Below, in pieces: positions 37,037-46,855 of a stretch of DNA of 64,000 nucleotides. The notes under the pieces are model-generated. The model was not told the DNA's origin. It did no database searches and saw only the letters and a list, made by a program, of their open reading frames with translations. Every line of letters starts with the position of its first letter. The first letter of the stretch is position 1. The position numbers were made by a program, and so were the translations under genes. Source of the stretch: Microbacterium wangchenii (GTDB lineage Bacteria; Actinomycetota; Actinomycetes; Actinomycetales; Microbacteriaceae); assembly GCF_004564355.1 (NCBI RefSeq), contig NZ_CP038266.1, positions 992,001 to 1,056,000 on the forward strand, given 5' to 3'.

Positions 37037-38496
37037 GCGTCGGCACGGCGCCCCGCACGCGCCCGGCCGCCCGCAGCGTCGTGGAGACCCGACCGCTGCG
37101 CAATCCCGACGCCGGGTCGCCCCAGGTGATGACGCGGCGCGGATGGTGGCTCGTCGTCCTCAATTTCCTCCTGCCCGGGTCGGCACAGGTGCTCGCCGGC
37201 AGCCGCCGCCTCGGCCGCTTCGGCATCGGCGCGACGCTTGCACTGTGGATCGGCCTCATCGTCGCGGGGCTGTTCGCCCTCCTGTGGCCCACCGCCCTGG
37301 TCTCGATCGTGTCGGGGGCGTGGCTTCCGGAGTGGCTCGGGTGGTTCCGGTGGGTTCCGCTCACCCTCGTCCAGGTGCTCCTCGTCGGCTACGTCGTGCT
37401 CTGGGTCGTGCTCACCGTCGACACCCTGCGCCTGGTCCGCCTCGTCCGCACCGGCAGGATCGCCCGTTTCGGCATCGCCGCCGTTTCGGTGCTGCTCCTC
37501 GTGGGCGCTGGGAGCGGTGCGGTGTGGGGAGCGCAGGCAGCCGGAATAGCGCGCGACACGCTGGGCGACATCTTCGGGCAATCCGGGCCCGTGGTGCCCC
37601 CCTCCGACGGGTACTACAACATCCTCCTCCTCGGCGCCGACAGCGGCGAGGGGCGCGACTCGATGCGGTTCGACAGCATCTCGGTCGTCTCGGTTCACGC
37701 CGACACCGGCGCCGTCACGATCACCGGCATCCCCCGCGACATGCCGAACTTCCCCTTCGCTCCCGGGCCCATGCAGGACAAATACCCGGACGGGCATGAA
37801 GGCTTCGCCAGCTCCACGTGCGGCTGGGGGAGCGGTATCAACCAGCTGCGCACGGAGGTGGAGGTGTGCCAGGACGGCACTGAGCTCTACCCCGACGCCG
37901 CGGCGAACGGATCCGCTCCCGGCATCGAGGCGACCAAGGACGCCGCCGAAGGCATCCTCGGCATCGAGATCCCCTACTACGTCTTCATCGACATGCACGG
38001 CTTCGCCGCTCTCGTCGATGCACTCGGTGGCGTCGACATCACCGTCGAGGAGCGCCTGCCCAAAGGCGGCGGTCCGCAGTATCCCGGTCAGCCTGCCGAG
38101 GACTGGGCCATCGGGTGGATCGAGCCGGGGCCGCAGCACATGGACGGCGACACCGCCCAGTGGTTCGCGCGCTCGCGCTACACCACGAGCGATTTCGACC
38201 GCATGGAGCGCCAGCGGCAGCTGCAGCAGGCGATGCTCGCCCAGTTCACTCCCGAGAACGTCCTGACCCGGTTCCAGGACGTCGCCGCCGCCGGCACCGC
38301 CGTCGTGGAGACGGACCTGCCCCAGCCGCTCCTGCCGACGCTGGTGGACCTGGCCATGAAGGCGAAGGAGCTCCCCGTCTCGACGATCGAGCTCACGCCT
38401 GACGGCGGCATCGATGAGTTCGATCCGAACTACGCGTACATCCAGGAGCTCGTCCGCACCACCCTGCATCCACCCACGCCGGAGCCGGGCGCGTGA
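37033..38496 (+). CDS. LytR/CpsA/Psr (LCP) family wall polymer ligase
   Basis: A 487-residue membrane protein. After a cytoplasmic N-terminus there are about four membrane segments (residues about 35-165), then an extracytoplasmic LCP domain. Motifs of the pyrophosphate-lipid site are seen: [31 protein letters not shown] with the conserved Arg, and [24 protein letters not shown] enzymes transfer polymers such as teichoic acids or arabinogalactan from lipid carriers to peptidoglycan. Here it is the best candidate for linking the polysaccharide made by the downstream cluster to the wall. The GTG start overlaps the purE stop. Confidence 0.92.
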   Translation: MSVGTAPRTRPAARSVVETRPLRNPDAGSPQVMTRRGWWLVVLNFLLPGSAQVLAGSRRLGRFGIGATLALWIGLIVAGLFALLWPTALVSIVSGAWLPEWLGWFRWVPLTLVQVLLVGYVVLWVVLTVDTLRLVRLVRTGRIARFGIAAVSVLLLVGAGSGAVWGAQAAGIARDTLGDIFGQSGPVVPPSDGYYNILLLGADSGEGRDSMRFDSISVVSVHADTGAVTITGIPRDMPNFPFAPGPMQDKYPDGHEGFASSTCGWGSGINQLRTEVEVCQDGTELYPDAAANGSAPGIEATKDAAEGILGIEIPYYVFIDMHGFAALVDALGGVDITVEERLPKGGGPQYPGQPAEDWAIGWIEPGPQHMDGDTAQWFARSRYTTSDFDRMERQRQLQQAMLAQFTPENVLTRFQDVAAAGTAVVETDLPQPLLPTLVDLAMKAKELPVSTIELTPDGGIDEFDPNYAYIQELVRTTLHPPTPEPGA

Positions 38497-39584
38497 CCGC
38501 CACGCTGCGCGTCGTGCTCGACCAGCTCGTCTCGCCCACCTCCCGTGACCTGGCGGAGGCGTCGCGCGCGCTCACGAACGCGCTCATCGCGACCGCCCCG
38601 CGGGGAGCGGATGTGGCCGGCATCATCCCGCGAGGCGAAGACCCCGCAGTGGATGGACTCGTCGATCTCTCGCGCCTCGGTCTGCCGCGGCGCGAGCTCG
38701 CCGCATCCTGGCAGTTGGGGATGGCACCCGGCGTCGGGAAGGGCATGATCCATTCACCGACGCTGCTGGCCCCGCTGGTGCGGCACGACCGCGTCAACGA
38801 GACGCATCAGGTGGTCGTCACGCTGTGGGATCTGCGCGCGTGGGAGGCGCCCGAGGCGCTGTCGCGGCCCGAGGTGATGTGGCACCGGGCGATGCTCAAG
38901 AGGGCGGAGAGATACGCGGACGCCGTCGTCGTCCCCACCCACGCGATGGCCGATGCGCTCGCGGGTATCGCTCCCCGTCTCGCCGGCCGCATCCGCGTCA
39001 TCGCCGGGGCTGCGCCGGAGGGATTCCGCGTCCCCACGGATGTCGCGGGGCGGCTGCGCTCGCTCGACCTGCCCGGGACGTTCGTCGCTACGGCAGGCGG
39101 AGCGGCCGCATCGGATGGGCTTGCGCCCGCTTTCGCCGGAATCGTGGGCGCCGGGTGGGACGGGGACGTCGTCGTCCTGGATTGCCCTGATGGGGAGGAG
39201 CCCGCTGTCGTGGAACTGGCTGCCGCTGCCGGTGTCCCGGAAGCGCGTGTCCATGTCCGCGGTTCGCTCGAGCCGTTCGACCGGGCTGCGGTGCACGGCA
39301 GCGCGTCGATGTTCCTCGCTCCGTCCGAGCGCTCGGACTGGCCGTGGCGGGCCGTGGAGGCGATCACGACCGGCACGCCCGTCGTCGCGGCGGACTCGCC
39401 CGCGCATCGCGAGGTGCTCGCGGACTCGGCCGCCACCGCGTCACCCGCCGGCTTCGGCGACGCGATCTCGTCCGCCCTCGGGGAACGCTCCGAAGTGCTG
39501 CGCGTACACGCCAGCGACCGCGCGCGCGCCTTCTCGTGGGTCAGCGGCGCCGAGCGCATCTGGCAACTGCACGCGGAACTGTAG
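38493..39584 (+). CDS. Glycosyltransferase (GT4-like)
   Basis: A 363-residue protein with the two-lobed GT-B pattern. The N-lobe has HSPTLLAPLVRHDRVNETHQVVVTLWDLRAWEAPEALS and VVVPTHAMADALAGIAPRLAGRIRVIAGAAPEGF; the C-lobe has the nucleotide-sugar site SERSDWPWRAVEAITTGTPVVAADSPAHREVL. It begins with a GTG that overlaps the LCP gene stop by 4 bp. Sugar and acceptor are unknown. It belongs to the envelope glycan cluster. Confidence 0.88.
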   Translation: MTATLRVVLDQLVSPTSRDLAEASRALTNALIATAPRGADVAGIIPRGEDPAVDGLVDLSRLGLPRRELAASWQLGMAPGVGKGMIHSPTLLAPLVRHDRVNETHQVVVTLWDLRAWEAPEALSRPEVMWHRAMLKRAERYADAVVVPTHAMADALAGIAPRLAGRIRVIAGAAPEGFRVPTDVAGRLRSLDLPGTFVATAGGAAASDGLAPAFAGIVGAGWDGDVVVLDCPDGEEPAVVELAAAAGVPEARVHVRGSLEPFDRAAVHGSASMFLAPSERSDWPWRAVEAITTGTPVVAADSPAHREVLADSAATASPAGFGDAISSALGERSEVLRVHASDRARAFSWVSGAERIWQLHAEL

Positions 39585-39627
39585 GCGCAGTCGCGGACGA
39601 TCGTTGGTGTTCAGGGCCAACTTCCGC

Positions 39628-39633
39628 AACACT
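39628..39633 (+). promoter_or_regulatory. -10-like box ahead of the second cell-wall-binding-repeat gene
   Basis: AACACT ends 6 nt before ATG 39640. TTGGTG at 39603-39608 could be a -35 with a long 19-bp spacer. Confidence 0.35.
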
Positions 39634-39639
39634 GGTCAC

Positions 39640-41877
39640 ATGTTTCACACCCGAGAGCGCCCGCGGCGGGCGTCCAAGCTCGCCGTACTCGCGCTCGCCG
39701 GCGTTCTGCTGGGCTCGGCGTTAGGGGCGGCGTCCCCCTCGGGTTCGGCTCAGGCCGCCGGGGGGTCGATCTTCGACGGCGGGATGATCATCAGCGACGC
39801 CGAGTTCTTCGACGGAGCTGCGATGTCGGCCGCGCAGGTCCAGGCGTTCCTCAACGACAAGGGCGGATCATGCGTACCGGCACCGGGTGGGCCTGCGTGC
39901 ATCAAGGATTACCGGGCCGACCTGCCCGCGATGGCCGCCGACCGGTACTGCAAGGCTGTGCCGGGGAAGGCGCGCGCCACGGCAGCGGAGATCATCGCCG
40001 CCGCGGGTCAGGCGTGCGGGATCAGCCCGCGGGTGCTTCTGGTGATGCTCCAGAAGGAGCAGAGCCTGGTGACGCGCACCAAGCCCACCACGACCCACTA
40101 CGACAAGGCGCTCGGCCAGAGCTGCCCCGACACCGCGCCGTGCGACCCTCGCGCGGCGGGGTTTGTCAACCAGATGTACCTCGGTGCACGCCAGCAGCAG
40201 ATCTACGTCCAGAACCCCACCTGGTACAACTACCGCCCCGGTCGGGTCAACACGATCCAGTGGCACCCGGACAAGGCTGCGTGCGGCACCTCGCAGGTGT
40301 ACATCCACAACCAGGCCACGGCGAACCTTTACATCTACACGCCCTACCGTCCGAACATCGCGGCGCTCGCCGCCGGATGGGGGACCGGTGACGACTGCTC
40401 GTCGTACGGGAACAGGAACTTCTACAACTACTACGCACAGTGGTTCCGCGGTGTCACCGGCGCTCCCGCGGCGCAGGTCGCTCCGTGCACCGTGCCGCCC
40501 GCGACCGAGATCGCTCCGCGCGGTGACCGGCTCGTCGTGACCGCAGCCTCCCTCAATGCCCGCGGTGCGCCGACGACCGCGTGCGGCACCGGAGCGGTGA
40601 GCCTCGCGAAAGGCACCGTCGTGCAGGCCTCCGGCACGTACGGGGCGTGGACGAGGGCCAGCGTCAACGGCGTGCAGATGTGGCTGACGACGAAGTACCT
40701 CTCTACGTTCACCGTGGTACCAGGCACGCCCACGATCAGCGGGAACGCCGCATCCGGCCAGATCCTGACGGCCGCAACCGGCACCTGGACTCCCCAGCCG
40801 TCCTCCTTCTCCTATCAATGGAACCGCGACGGCAAGGTCATCGCGGGAGCTACCGCATCGTCGTACCGCGTCACGAATGACGACGCCACCGCGCGCATCT
40901 CCGTGACCGTCTCCGCCCACTTTGGTGGAGAGAAGACCCAGAGCACCTCTGCGAGCGTGTCCGCTCGCGGATTCGCGGCGGACCGGTTGGACGGCCAAGA
41001 CCGCTACGAGACGGCGGTCGCCGTCTCGCGGGCATCCTTCGCCAACGGGACGAGCACGGTCTACCTCGTCGTGGGGACGGACTTCGCCGACGCGCTGGCG
41101 GCAGCCCCGCTCGCGGCGAACAAGGACGCCGCGCTGCTGCTCACCCGGCCCGGGGCGCTGCCCGCCTCGACCGCGGCGGAGCTGAAACGGCTCGCGCCGC
41201 AGCGCGTCGTGCTCATCGGCGGCACGGGGGTTCTCGACGCGGGCATGCCGGACCGGCTACGCACGCTTCTTGGTTCCTCGCTGACCGTTGACCGGATCGG
41301 GGGCACCGACCGATACGACACCGCCCGCATGATTGCGGCCCAGTTCGGATCAGCGCCCACTGTCTACGTCGCGACGGGCAGAGACTTCGCGGACGCGCTC
41401 GGCGCGGCCGCTATCGCCGGCCACCGTAGCGCTCCGGTCATCCTCGTCAAGGGTGAGACCGGACGGGTCGACGACCAGACGCTGCGGACCCTCACCGCTC
41501 TTGGGGCGAAGGATGTGGTCATCGCCGGAGCGGAAGGCGCAGTTTCGAAGGGCATCGCCGACCAGTTGAGTTCTCGGGCGCTCGCAGTCCAACGGTACGG
41601 CGGCATCGACCGCTTTGCCACGAACGCGGCACTCAACAGCGCGTCCTTCGGTGCAGGTACCCGGTCGATGGTGCTGGCGACAGGGCGAGACTTTCCCGAT
41701 GCGTTGACCGGGGCAGTGCTAGCCGCGGAGCGCGGCGTTCCGATCTTCGTCAACAGGGGCGGCTGCGTGACCGGCGAGACTGCCGACTTCATGCTGCGCA
41801 ATGGCGGGTCCGCCTTCACCCTCGTGGGCGGCGTGGGCGTCATGAACGCCTCAGTGGGCAAGTTCCAGCGATGCTGA
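39640..41877 (+). CDS. Secreted protein: lysozyme-like domain, SH3-like and Ig-like domains, three cell-wall-binding repeats
   Basis: A 745-residue secreted protein. A signal peptide (about 1-40) precedes a domain of about 245 residues known from actinobacterial secreted proteins often labelled hemagglutinin. It has DGGMIISDAEFFDGAAMS, VLLVMLQKEQSLVTRT with Glu140 at a place resembling a lytic transglycosylase Glu, NPTWYNYRPGRVNTIQWHP and CSSYGNRNFYNYYAQWF. An SH3-like part (about 295-355), an Ig-like domain (about 365-440, ending FSYQWNRDGKVIAGA...) and three CWB2 repeats (about 447-745) follow. A peptidoglycan-binding or -cleaving role is plausible. The last residue is Cys745, paired with Cys709. 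Confidence 0.82.
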   Translation: MFHTRERPRRASKLAVLALAGVLLGSALGAASPSGSAQAAGGSIFDGGMIISDAEFFDGAAMSAAQVQAFLNDKGGSCVPAPGGPACIKDYRADLPAMAADRYCKAVPGKARATAAEIIAAAGQACGISPRVLLVMLQKEQSLVTRTKPTTTHYDKALGQSCPDTAPCDPRAAGFVNQMYLGARQQQIYVQNPTWYNYRPGRVNTIQWHPDKAACGTSQVYIHNQATANLYIYTPYRPNIAALAAGWGTGDDCSSYGNRNFYNYYAQWFRGVTGAPAAQVAPCTVPPATEIAPRGDRLVVTAASLNARGAPTTACGTGAVSLAKGTVVQASGTYGAWTRASVNGVQMWLTTKYLSTFTVVPGTPTISGNAASGQILTAATGTWTPQPSSFSYQWNRDGKVIAGATASSYRVTNDDATARISVTVSAHFGGEKTQSTSASVSARGFAADRLDGQDRYETAVAVSRASFANGTSTVYLVVGTDFADALAAAPLAANKDAALLLTRPGALPASTAAELKRLAPQRVVLIGGTGVLDAGMPDRLRTLLGSSLTVDRIGGTDRYDTARMIAAQFGSAPTVYVATGRDFADALGAAAIAGHRSAPVILVKGETGRVDDQTLRTLTALGAKDVVIAGAEGAVSKGIADQLSSRALAVQRYGGIDRFATNAALNSASFGAGTRSMVLATGRDFPDALTGAVLAAERGVPIFVNRGGCVTGETADFMLRNGGSAFTLVGGVGVMNASVGKFQRC

Positions 41878-41923
41878 GCTGACCGGTGGTCGCCGTCCAC
41901 CGGGAGCACAGGAACGGGTCGAC

Positions 41924-41929
41924 TAGACT
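41924..41929 (+). promoter_or_regulatory. Candidate -10 box of the polysaccharide export operon
   Basis: TAGACT lies 48 nt before the GTG of the export permease gene. It is the only TANNNT box in the 100-bp gap; no good -35 is visible. Confidence 0.35.
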
Positions 41930-41977
41930 GGCCCGGTTCGCTGGTACCCGGCGAATCCGCCCCGAGAACGATCGATC

Positions 41978-42904
41978 GTGAGCAACACACCCGACCCCTT
42001 CGCCGCCGTGCCGCGCGCCGAGTTCGACGTCCCCGGGCGCAGCCGCGGTCTCCTGGATGTCTTCCGGTGGCACTACCTGCTGCGGCTCCTGATCCGGACG
42101 GGCGTGACGACCCGGTATCGCAACTCGGTGCTGGGCTGGACCTGGTCGTACGTGCGCCCGGCGGCGCAATTCCTGGTCTTCTGGGCAGTGATGGGGTTGT
42201 TCCTCGACCTCAATCGCGGCATCCCCAACTACGCCGTATACCTGTTCAGCGGCATCGTCGTCATCAACCTGTTCAGCGAGGCCTTCAAGAACGCGACGAC
42301 GTCGATCGTCGGCAACGCTCCGCTCGTGCGCAAGGTCTTCCTCCCGCGCCAGCTCTTCGCCGCGTCGGCCGTCGTCGTCGCCTTCGTGCACTTCCTGCCG
42401 CAGGTGGCCCTGCTGCTGGTCGTGTGCCTCCTCATGGGGTGGATCGTGCAGGTGACGATCCTGCAGGTGCTCGCGATCGTCGCGGCGGTGCTGCTGATCC
42501 TGCTCTTTGCGCTCGGCCTCGGGCTCTTCTTCGGAGCCGTCAACGTGCGTTTCCGCGATGCCGAGAACATCGTGGAGCTCCTGCTCCTGCTGGCGACATG
42601 GGCCTCACCGGTCCTGTATCACTGGACGATGGTGGCGCAGGCAGCCCGCACGGTGGGGATGGACTGGCTTACCGAGCTGTACCTGCTCAACCCGATCACG
42701 CAGGCTGTCGAGCTCTTCCACTACGCGTTCTGGTATCCCGTCACCGACACCGCCCGATCGACGTCGCCGGTTGTCGCAGACATGCCACTCGCGCCCGATC
42801 TGGGCATCAACACGCTGTGGGCTTTCCTCATCGGTGTCGTCGTGTTCTTCGTCGGCCAGTTGGTCTTCCGCCGCCTCGAGGGAAGGTTCGCGCAGGATCT
42901 ATGA
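41978..42904 (+). CDS. ABC-2 type polysaccharide/polyol phosphate export permease (Wzm/TagG-like)
   Basis: A 308-residue integral membrane protein of the ABC-2 exporter family, with six hydrophobic segments. The N-terminal amphipathic part LLDVFRWHYLLRLLIRTGVTTRYRNSVLGWTWSYVRP and the ending LFFGAVNVRFRDAENIVELLLLLATWASPVLY are typical of Wzm/TagG permeases. It forms the channel for export of a lipid-linked surface polysaccharide with the ATPase encoded next. Its stop overlaps the ATPase start by 4 bp (ATGA). Confidence 0.93.
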   Translation: MSNTPDPFAAVPRAEFDVPGRSRGLLDVFRWHYLLRLLIRTGVTTRYRNSVLGWTWSYVRPAAQFLVFWAVMGLFLDLNRGIPNYAVYLFSGIVVINLFSEAFKNATTSIVGNAPLVRKVFLPRQLFAASAVVVAFVHFLPQVALLLVVCLLMGWIVQVTILQVLAIVAAVLLILLFALGLGLFFGAVNVRFRDAENIVELLLLLATWASPVLYHWTMVAQAARTVGMDWLTELYLLNPITQAVELFHYAFWYPVTDTARSTSPVVADMPLAPDLGINTLWAFLIGVVVFFVGQLVFRRLEGRFAQDL

Positions 42905-43638
42905 CCACCACGACTTCTCTCAAGCCCAGCATCGTCGTCCAGAGGGCTGAGAAGACCTTCCTTCTTCATCACGCCCATTCGCTCAAGGACACGGTGGTCG
43001 CCACGTTGCGCGGCCGCAAGACCACGAGCGTGTTCCATGCTCTCAACGGTGTGGATCTCGTCATCAACGAGGGCGAGTCCGTGGCGATCCTGGGGCTGAA
43101 CGGCTCGGGCAAGTCGACCCTGCTCAAGCTGATCTCCGGCGTCATGCAGCCGGACGGGGGAGAGGTGCTCACCCGAGGTCGCGTCGCCGGCCTCATCGAG
43201 GTCGGGGCCGGCTTCCACCCCGAGCTGTCCGGACGGGAGAACGTCTTCCTCAACGCCGCGATCCTGGGCATGAGCCGCAAGGAGATCGCGGCGCGGTACG
43301 ACGAGATCGTGGCGTTCAGCGAGATCGAGCCGTTCATCGACCAGGAGGTCAAACACTACTCGTCCGGCATGTTCATGCGGCTCGCGTTCTCGGTCGCGAT
43401 CCACGTCGAACTGGACGTGCTGCTGGTGGATGAGATCCTCTCCGTCGGCGATGCGCCGTTCCGCGAGAAGTGCCGGCTGAAGTTCCAGGAGCTCATCGCG
43501 CACAACAAGACCCTGGTGGTCGTCAGCCATGACATGGAGATGGTCCGCGAACTCTGCACTCGTGGCATCGTCATGAACAAAGGGGAGGTCGTCTACGACG
43601 GGCCGGTGGCGGGCGCCATCTCCCTGGTCGAATCGTGA
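42901..43638 (+). CDS. ABC-type polysaccharide/polyol phosphate export ATPase (Wzt/TagH-like)
   Basis: A 245-residue ATPase without the extra C-terminal carbohydrate-binding domain of Wzt proteins. Walker A GLNGSGKSTLLK, the family-specific RGRVAGLIEVGAGFHPELSGRENVFLNAAILGM, signature YSSGMFMRLAFSVAI (with SSG for SGG) and Walker B VLLVDEILSVGD are present. It powers the permease encoded upstream. It overlaps both neighbours by 4 bp. Confidence 0.94.
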   Translation: MTTTTSLKPSIVVQRAEKTFLLHHAHSLKDTVVATLRGRKTTSVFHALNGVDLVINEGESVAILGLNGSGKSTLLKLISGVMQPDGGEVLTRGRVAGLIEVGAGFHPELSGRENVFLNAAILGMSRKEIAARYDEIVAFSEIEPFIDQEVKHYSSGMFMRLAFSVAIHVELDVLLVDEILSVGDAPFREKCRLKFQELIAHNKTLVVVSHDMEMVRELCTRGIVMNKGEVVYDGPVAGAISLVES

Positions 43639-45566
43639 TCGGAGATTGGATCGCGGCGGTACCGGTCATCCTGGTCGCCGCCGCCGTGGTCTTCGTCCCG
43701 GGCGCGGCGGTGCTGGCGTTGCTGGGCTTGCGCGGGCTGCGCCTGTGGGGGCTCGCCCCGGTGGTGGGAACGGTCTCCGTCGGGGGGCTCGCGCTCGCAG
43801 TCGACCTTCTCGGTCTACCGTGGACGCCGCTCGTGTTCCTCGTCGGATGCGTGGTGCTGGTCGTTGCGGCAGCGGTAGCCGGGTGGGTGCTTCACTTGAG
43901 GCCGTCGCCCGCGCGGGCCGCAGCTCGGCGACGGACGGCTCTCCTCGTCGCCGGCATCGCGGTGGGTGGGGCGCTGGTCGTCGTCAGGCTCCTCTTGTAC
44001 ATCCAGACTCCCGACGGCATCTCCCAGACCAACGATGCGGTCTTCCACCTCAACGCGATCCGGTTCATCCTGGAGACCCAGTCCGCCTCATCGCTGCATG
44101 TCAGTGAGGTGATCGGAGGCAGGGGTTTCTATCCCGCGGGCTGGCACGGCATCACCTCGCTGGTCGTGATGATGACGGGGGCGAGCATCCCCATGGCGGC
44201 CAACGCGGTGGCGATGGTCATCGCCGGTCTCATCTGGCCGGCCGGCATTGCCCTGCTCGCCCGTGTCGCCACCCATGACGATGTCGTCGCCGCGGCCGCG
44301 GGTCTGCTTGCCGGCGCTCTGCACGCGTTCCCGATGCTCATGTTCCAGTGGGGAGTGCTGTACCCGAACGCTCTGTCGACCGCTCTCCTGCCCGCTGCGC
44401 TGTCGGCGGTCATCACCGTGCCGGCGTGGGTGCGGGGGAGAGAAGGATGGCCCCGCGGCTGGCGTGCCGGGATGGCCGCGGCGCTGCTGGTCCTTCTGTG
44501 CATCGGGGCGATCGGTGTCGCCCAACCTGCCGGGTTGCTGGTGTTCGGGCTCCTGTCCCTGACGTGGGCGACCTTCGCCACGCTGGGCAGACGGCGCGGC
44601 ATCCTGCCTCTGCTCGCCATCGTGGCGATGTGGGGCGCTCTCGCTGCAGTGTGGTACTTCCTCTCCAGGTCCACGAGCGGAGCGCACTGGGATGCTTTCC
44701 GGGGAAATGCCGAGGTTCTGGTTGACCTTGCGTTGAACACCCACTTGCGGCTGCCCCCAGCGGTGCTCGTGAGCGTGCTGATGGCGGTGGGCCTCGTGGC
44801 CGCATGCCGGAAGGCCCGCCTCCGCTGGCTCGTCGTCGCCTGGATGGCCGTCAGCGCGCTGTACGTCGCCGTGGCGTCGATCGATAACCTCGGCGTGCGG
44901 TCCGTGCTGCTCGGCGCCTGGTACGCCGACCCGTACCGCATCGTCGCGCTTGTACCCCTCGTCGTGATCCCTCTGGCCGCCATCGGTGCGGCGACGGTCG
45001 CAGGGTGGGTGGCGAGTTTCCTGTCCGACCGTCGATGGGCCGAATGGCTCACGTATGGAGTGCTGGCGGCGGTGCTGGTGGTCGGCATCGTCCTGCGGCC
45101 AGTGCAGCAGATGCCTGAAGTCGTGGAGAACACCTTCGACATCGAGTCGCGCTACGCCGAGGACGAGACCTCCTATCTCAACTCCTCTGAGCGCGAGCTC
45201 CTCGAGGAGTTGCCCCGGTACGTGGACGAGGATGCGCGGGTTCTGGTGAACCCCTCCACGGGGGGCGCGTTCGGGTACATGCTCAGCGGTCTCGATGTCT
45301 ATCCCCGGACGTGGTCTCCGCCCCGGCACCAGGCATGGAACGTCCTCGCCGGGAGTCTCCGGGATGCCGCGGACGACGCAGCGGTGTGCGATGCCCTCGC
45401 ACAGTACGGCTACCCCGACTACGTCCTGGATTTCGGGCCTGGCGAGCAGGCGCCGGGACGCTACCTCATGCCCGGGATGACCGGGTTCGGCACCCAGGAC
45501 GGGTTCGAACTGGTCGCCGGGACCAAGAGCGCGACGCTGTGGAGGATCACGGCATGCGCCCAGTGA
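43635..45566 (+). CDS. Polytopic membrane protein, DUF6541-like
   Basis: A 643-residue protein with a dozen or more hydrophobic segments from the N-terminus to about residue 490, then a soluble C-terminal domain (from about ESRYAEDETSYLNSSERELLEELPRYVDEDARVLVNP). Membrane proteins of this type (DUF6541) sit in polysaccharide clusters and resemble membrane glycosyltransferases of the GT-C kind. The first loop after the third segment has TNDAVFHLNAIRF, where the Asp could serve as a GT-C-like catalytic residue. The activity is unproven. The GTG start overlaps the ATPase gene's stop, so it belongs to the export operon. Confidence 0.78.
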   Translation: MIGDWIAAVPVILVAAAVVFVPGAAVLALLGLRGLRLWGLAPVVGTVSVGGLALAVDLLGLPWTPLVFLVGCVVLVVAAAVAGWVLHLRPSPARAAARRRTALLVAGIAVGGALVVVRLLLYIQTPDGISQTNDAVFHLNAIRFILETQSASSLHVSEVIGGRGFYPAGWHGITSLVVMMTGASIPMAANAVAMVIAGLIWPAGIALLARVATHDDVVAAAAGLLAGALHAFPMLMFQWGVLYPNALSTALLPAALSAVITVPAWVRGREGWPRGWRAGMAAALLVLLCIGAIGVAQPAGLLVFGLLSLTWATFATLGRRRGILPLLAIVAMWGALAAVWYFLSRSTSGAHWDAFRGNAEVLVDLALNTHLRLPPAVLVSVLMAVGLVAACRKARLRWLVVAWMAVSALYVAVASIDNLGVRSVLLGAWYADPYRIVALVPLVVIPLAAIGAATVAGWVASFLSDRRWAEWLTYGVLAAVLVVGIVLRPVQQMPEVVENTFDIESRYAEDETSYLNSSERELLEELPRYVDEDARVLVNPSTGGAFGYMLSGLDVYPRTWSPPRHQAWNVLAGSLRDAADDAAVCDALAQYGYPDYVLDFGPGEQAPGRYLMPGMTGFGTQDGFELVAGTKSATLWRITACAQ

Positions 45567-45584
45567 GGGCTTCGAGGCGTTCGC

Positions 45585-45590
45585 TAGAGT
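45585..45590 (+). promoter_or_regulatory. Internal -10 box ahead of a glycosyltransferase gene
   Basis: TAGAGT ends 8 nt before ATG 45599, 18 bp after the previous gene. It may add a second promoter inside the cluster. Confidence 0.45.
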
Positions 45591-45598
45591 TGATGGAA

Positions 45599-46855
45599 AT
45601 GCCTCTCGCCGCCGACGGAAAGACACCCGCGATAACGCGTGTGGTCATCGTCAGCCGGTTGTTCCCGCCCGAGGTCAGCGCGGGAGCCTTCCGGCTGGGC
45701 GCGCTGGCTCGATCGCTCGCGGAGCGAGGATACGTCGTGAACGTGCTGAGCACCCGCCCCCCGGCCGCCGCACCGGCCGTCGAAGACCCCACCGATGTGC
45801 GTGTGCGACGATGGCCGGTGCTGCGCGACCGCGGCGGCAACGTGCGCGGATACCTGCAGTACCTGAGCTTCGACCTGCCCCTCTTCGCGCGCCTGCTCTT
45901 GCGCCGCTTCGACGTCGTCGTGGCCGAGTCGCCGCCGACGACGGGGTTCGTCGCCACGGTCGTCGCCCTGCTCAAGCGCCGCCCGGTGGTGTATTACGCA
46001 GCCGACGTCTGGACGGACGGCGTCATCTCGATGGGCGCGCCCCGGGCGGTGGTGTCGGTCATCCGCGGTCTTGAGCGGCTCGTTCTCCGCCAGGCTCGCG
46101 GCATCCTGTCCGTCAGCGAGGAGGTGTCCGATCGGCTCGTCCTGCTCGGCGCCGACCGCTCTCGCGTGGCGACGATCGGCAACGGGATCGACACCTCGGT
46201 GTTCACCCCCGAGATCGCACCGGCCTCACCCGGGCAGAGGTACTTCGTCTACACCGGGACGATGTCGGAATGGCAGCAACCGGACGTCTTCATCCGAGCC
46301 TTCGCATCGATCGTCGACGGTCATCCCGACCTGCGGCTCAAGTTCTTCGGTCAGGGCGCCGTCGAGCCTCGGCTACGCGACCTCGCTGGGGCGCTAGTAC
46401 CCGGGCGGGTCGATTTCGGTGGGGTGATCAGTCCCCCTGAGTCGGCGGCATGGATCAGGGGTGCGGTCGCTGCGCTCGTGAGTATCGTGCCCGGGATCGG
46501 GTACGACTTCGCCCGACCGACGAAGACCTACGCGGCTGCGGCCACGGGCACGCCGGTGCTCTTCGCCGGACCCGCCGAGGGCGGCGAGCTCGTCACGAGC
46601 GCCGGACTCGGCACGGCGGTGGGCTTCGCGGTGGAGGACGTCGCCGAGGGCATGCAGCAGCTGCTCGAGGAGCAAGGCAGCGGTGAGACCGACCGTCGCC
46701 GCGCGCAGCGCGCGGAGTGGGCGCGAAAAAACCTCTCCCTGAGCGCCGTTGCGGACCGTGCATCCCATGTCGTGTCCGAGGTCGCGCGCCCCGCGCCAGC
46801 CAGCGGCGACCGGAACATCGACACACAGAACAATCCGTCAAAGGAGTCCGATTGA
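45599..46855 (+). CDS. Glycosyltransferase family 4
   Basis: A 418-residue GT-B enzyme. The N-lobe opens with VVIVSRLFPPEVSAGAFRLGALARSLAERGYVV, and the C-lobe has IGNGIDTSVFTPE, YFVYTGTMSEWQQPDVFI and FARPTKTYAAAATGTPVLFAGPAEGGELV. The last acidic position of the EX7E motif reads as a Lys-Thr-Tyr region, as in WbuB-like transferases that use UDP-sugars. ATG 45593 is six bases upstream in frame, but TAGAGT 8 nt before 45599 favours the latter. Its stop overlaps the TTG of the aminotransferase gene. Confidence 0.88.
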   Translation: MPLAADGKTPAITRVVIVSRLFPPEVSAGAFRLGALARSLAERGYVVNVLSTRPPAAAPAVEDPTDVRVRRWPVLRDRGGNVRGYLQYLSFDLPLFARLLLRRFDVVVAESPPTTGFVATVVALLKRRPVVYYAADVWTDGVISMGAPRAVVSVIRGLERLVLRQARGILSVSEEVSDRLVLLGADRSRVATIGNGIDTSVFTPEIAPASPGQRYFVYTGTMSEWQQPDVFIRAFASIVDGHPDLRLKFFGQGAVEPRLRDLAGALVPGRVDFGGVISPPESAAWIRGAVAALVSIVPGIGYDFARPTKTYAAAATGTPVLFAGPAEGGELVTSAGLGTAVGFAVEDVAEGMQQLLEEQGSGETDRRRAQRAEWARKNLSLSAVADRASHVVSEVARPAPASGDRNIDTQNNPSKESD

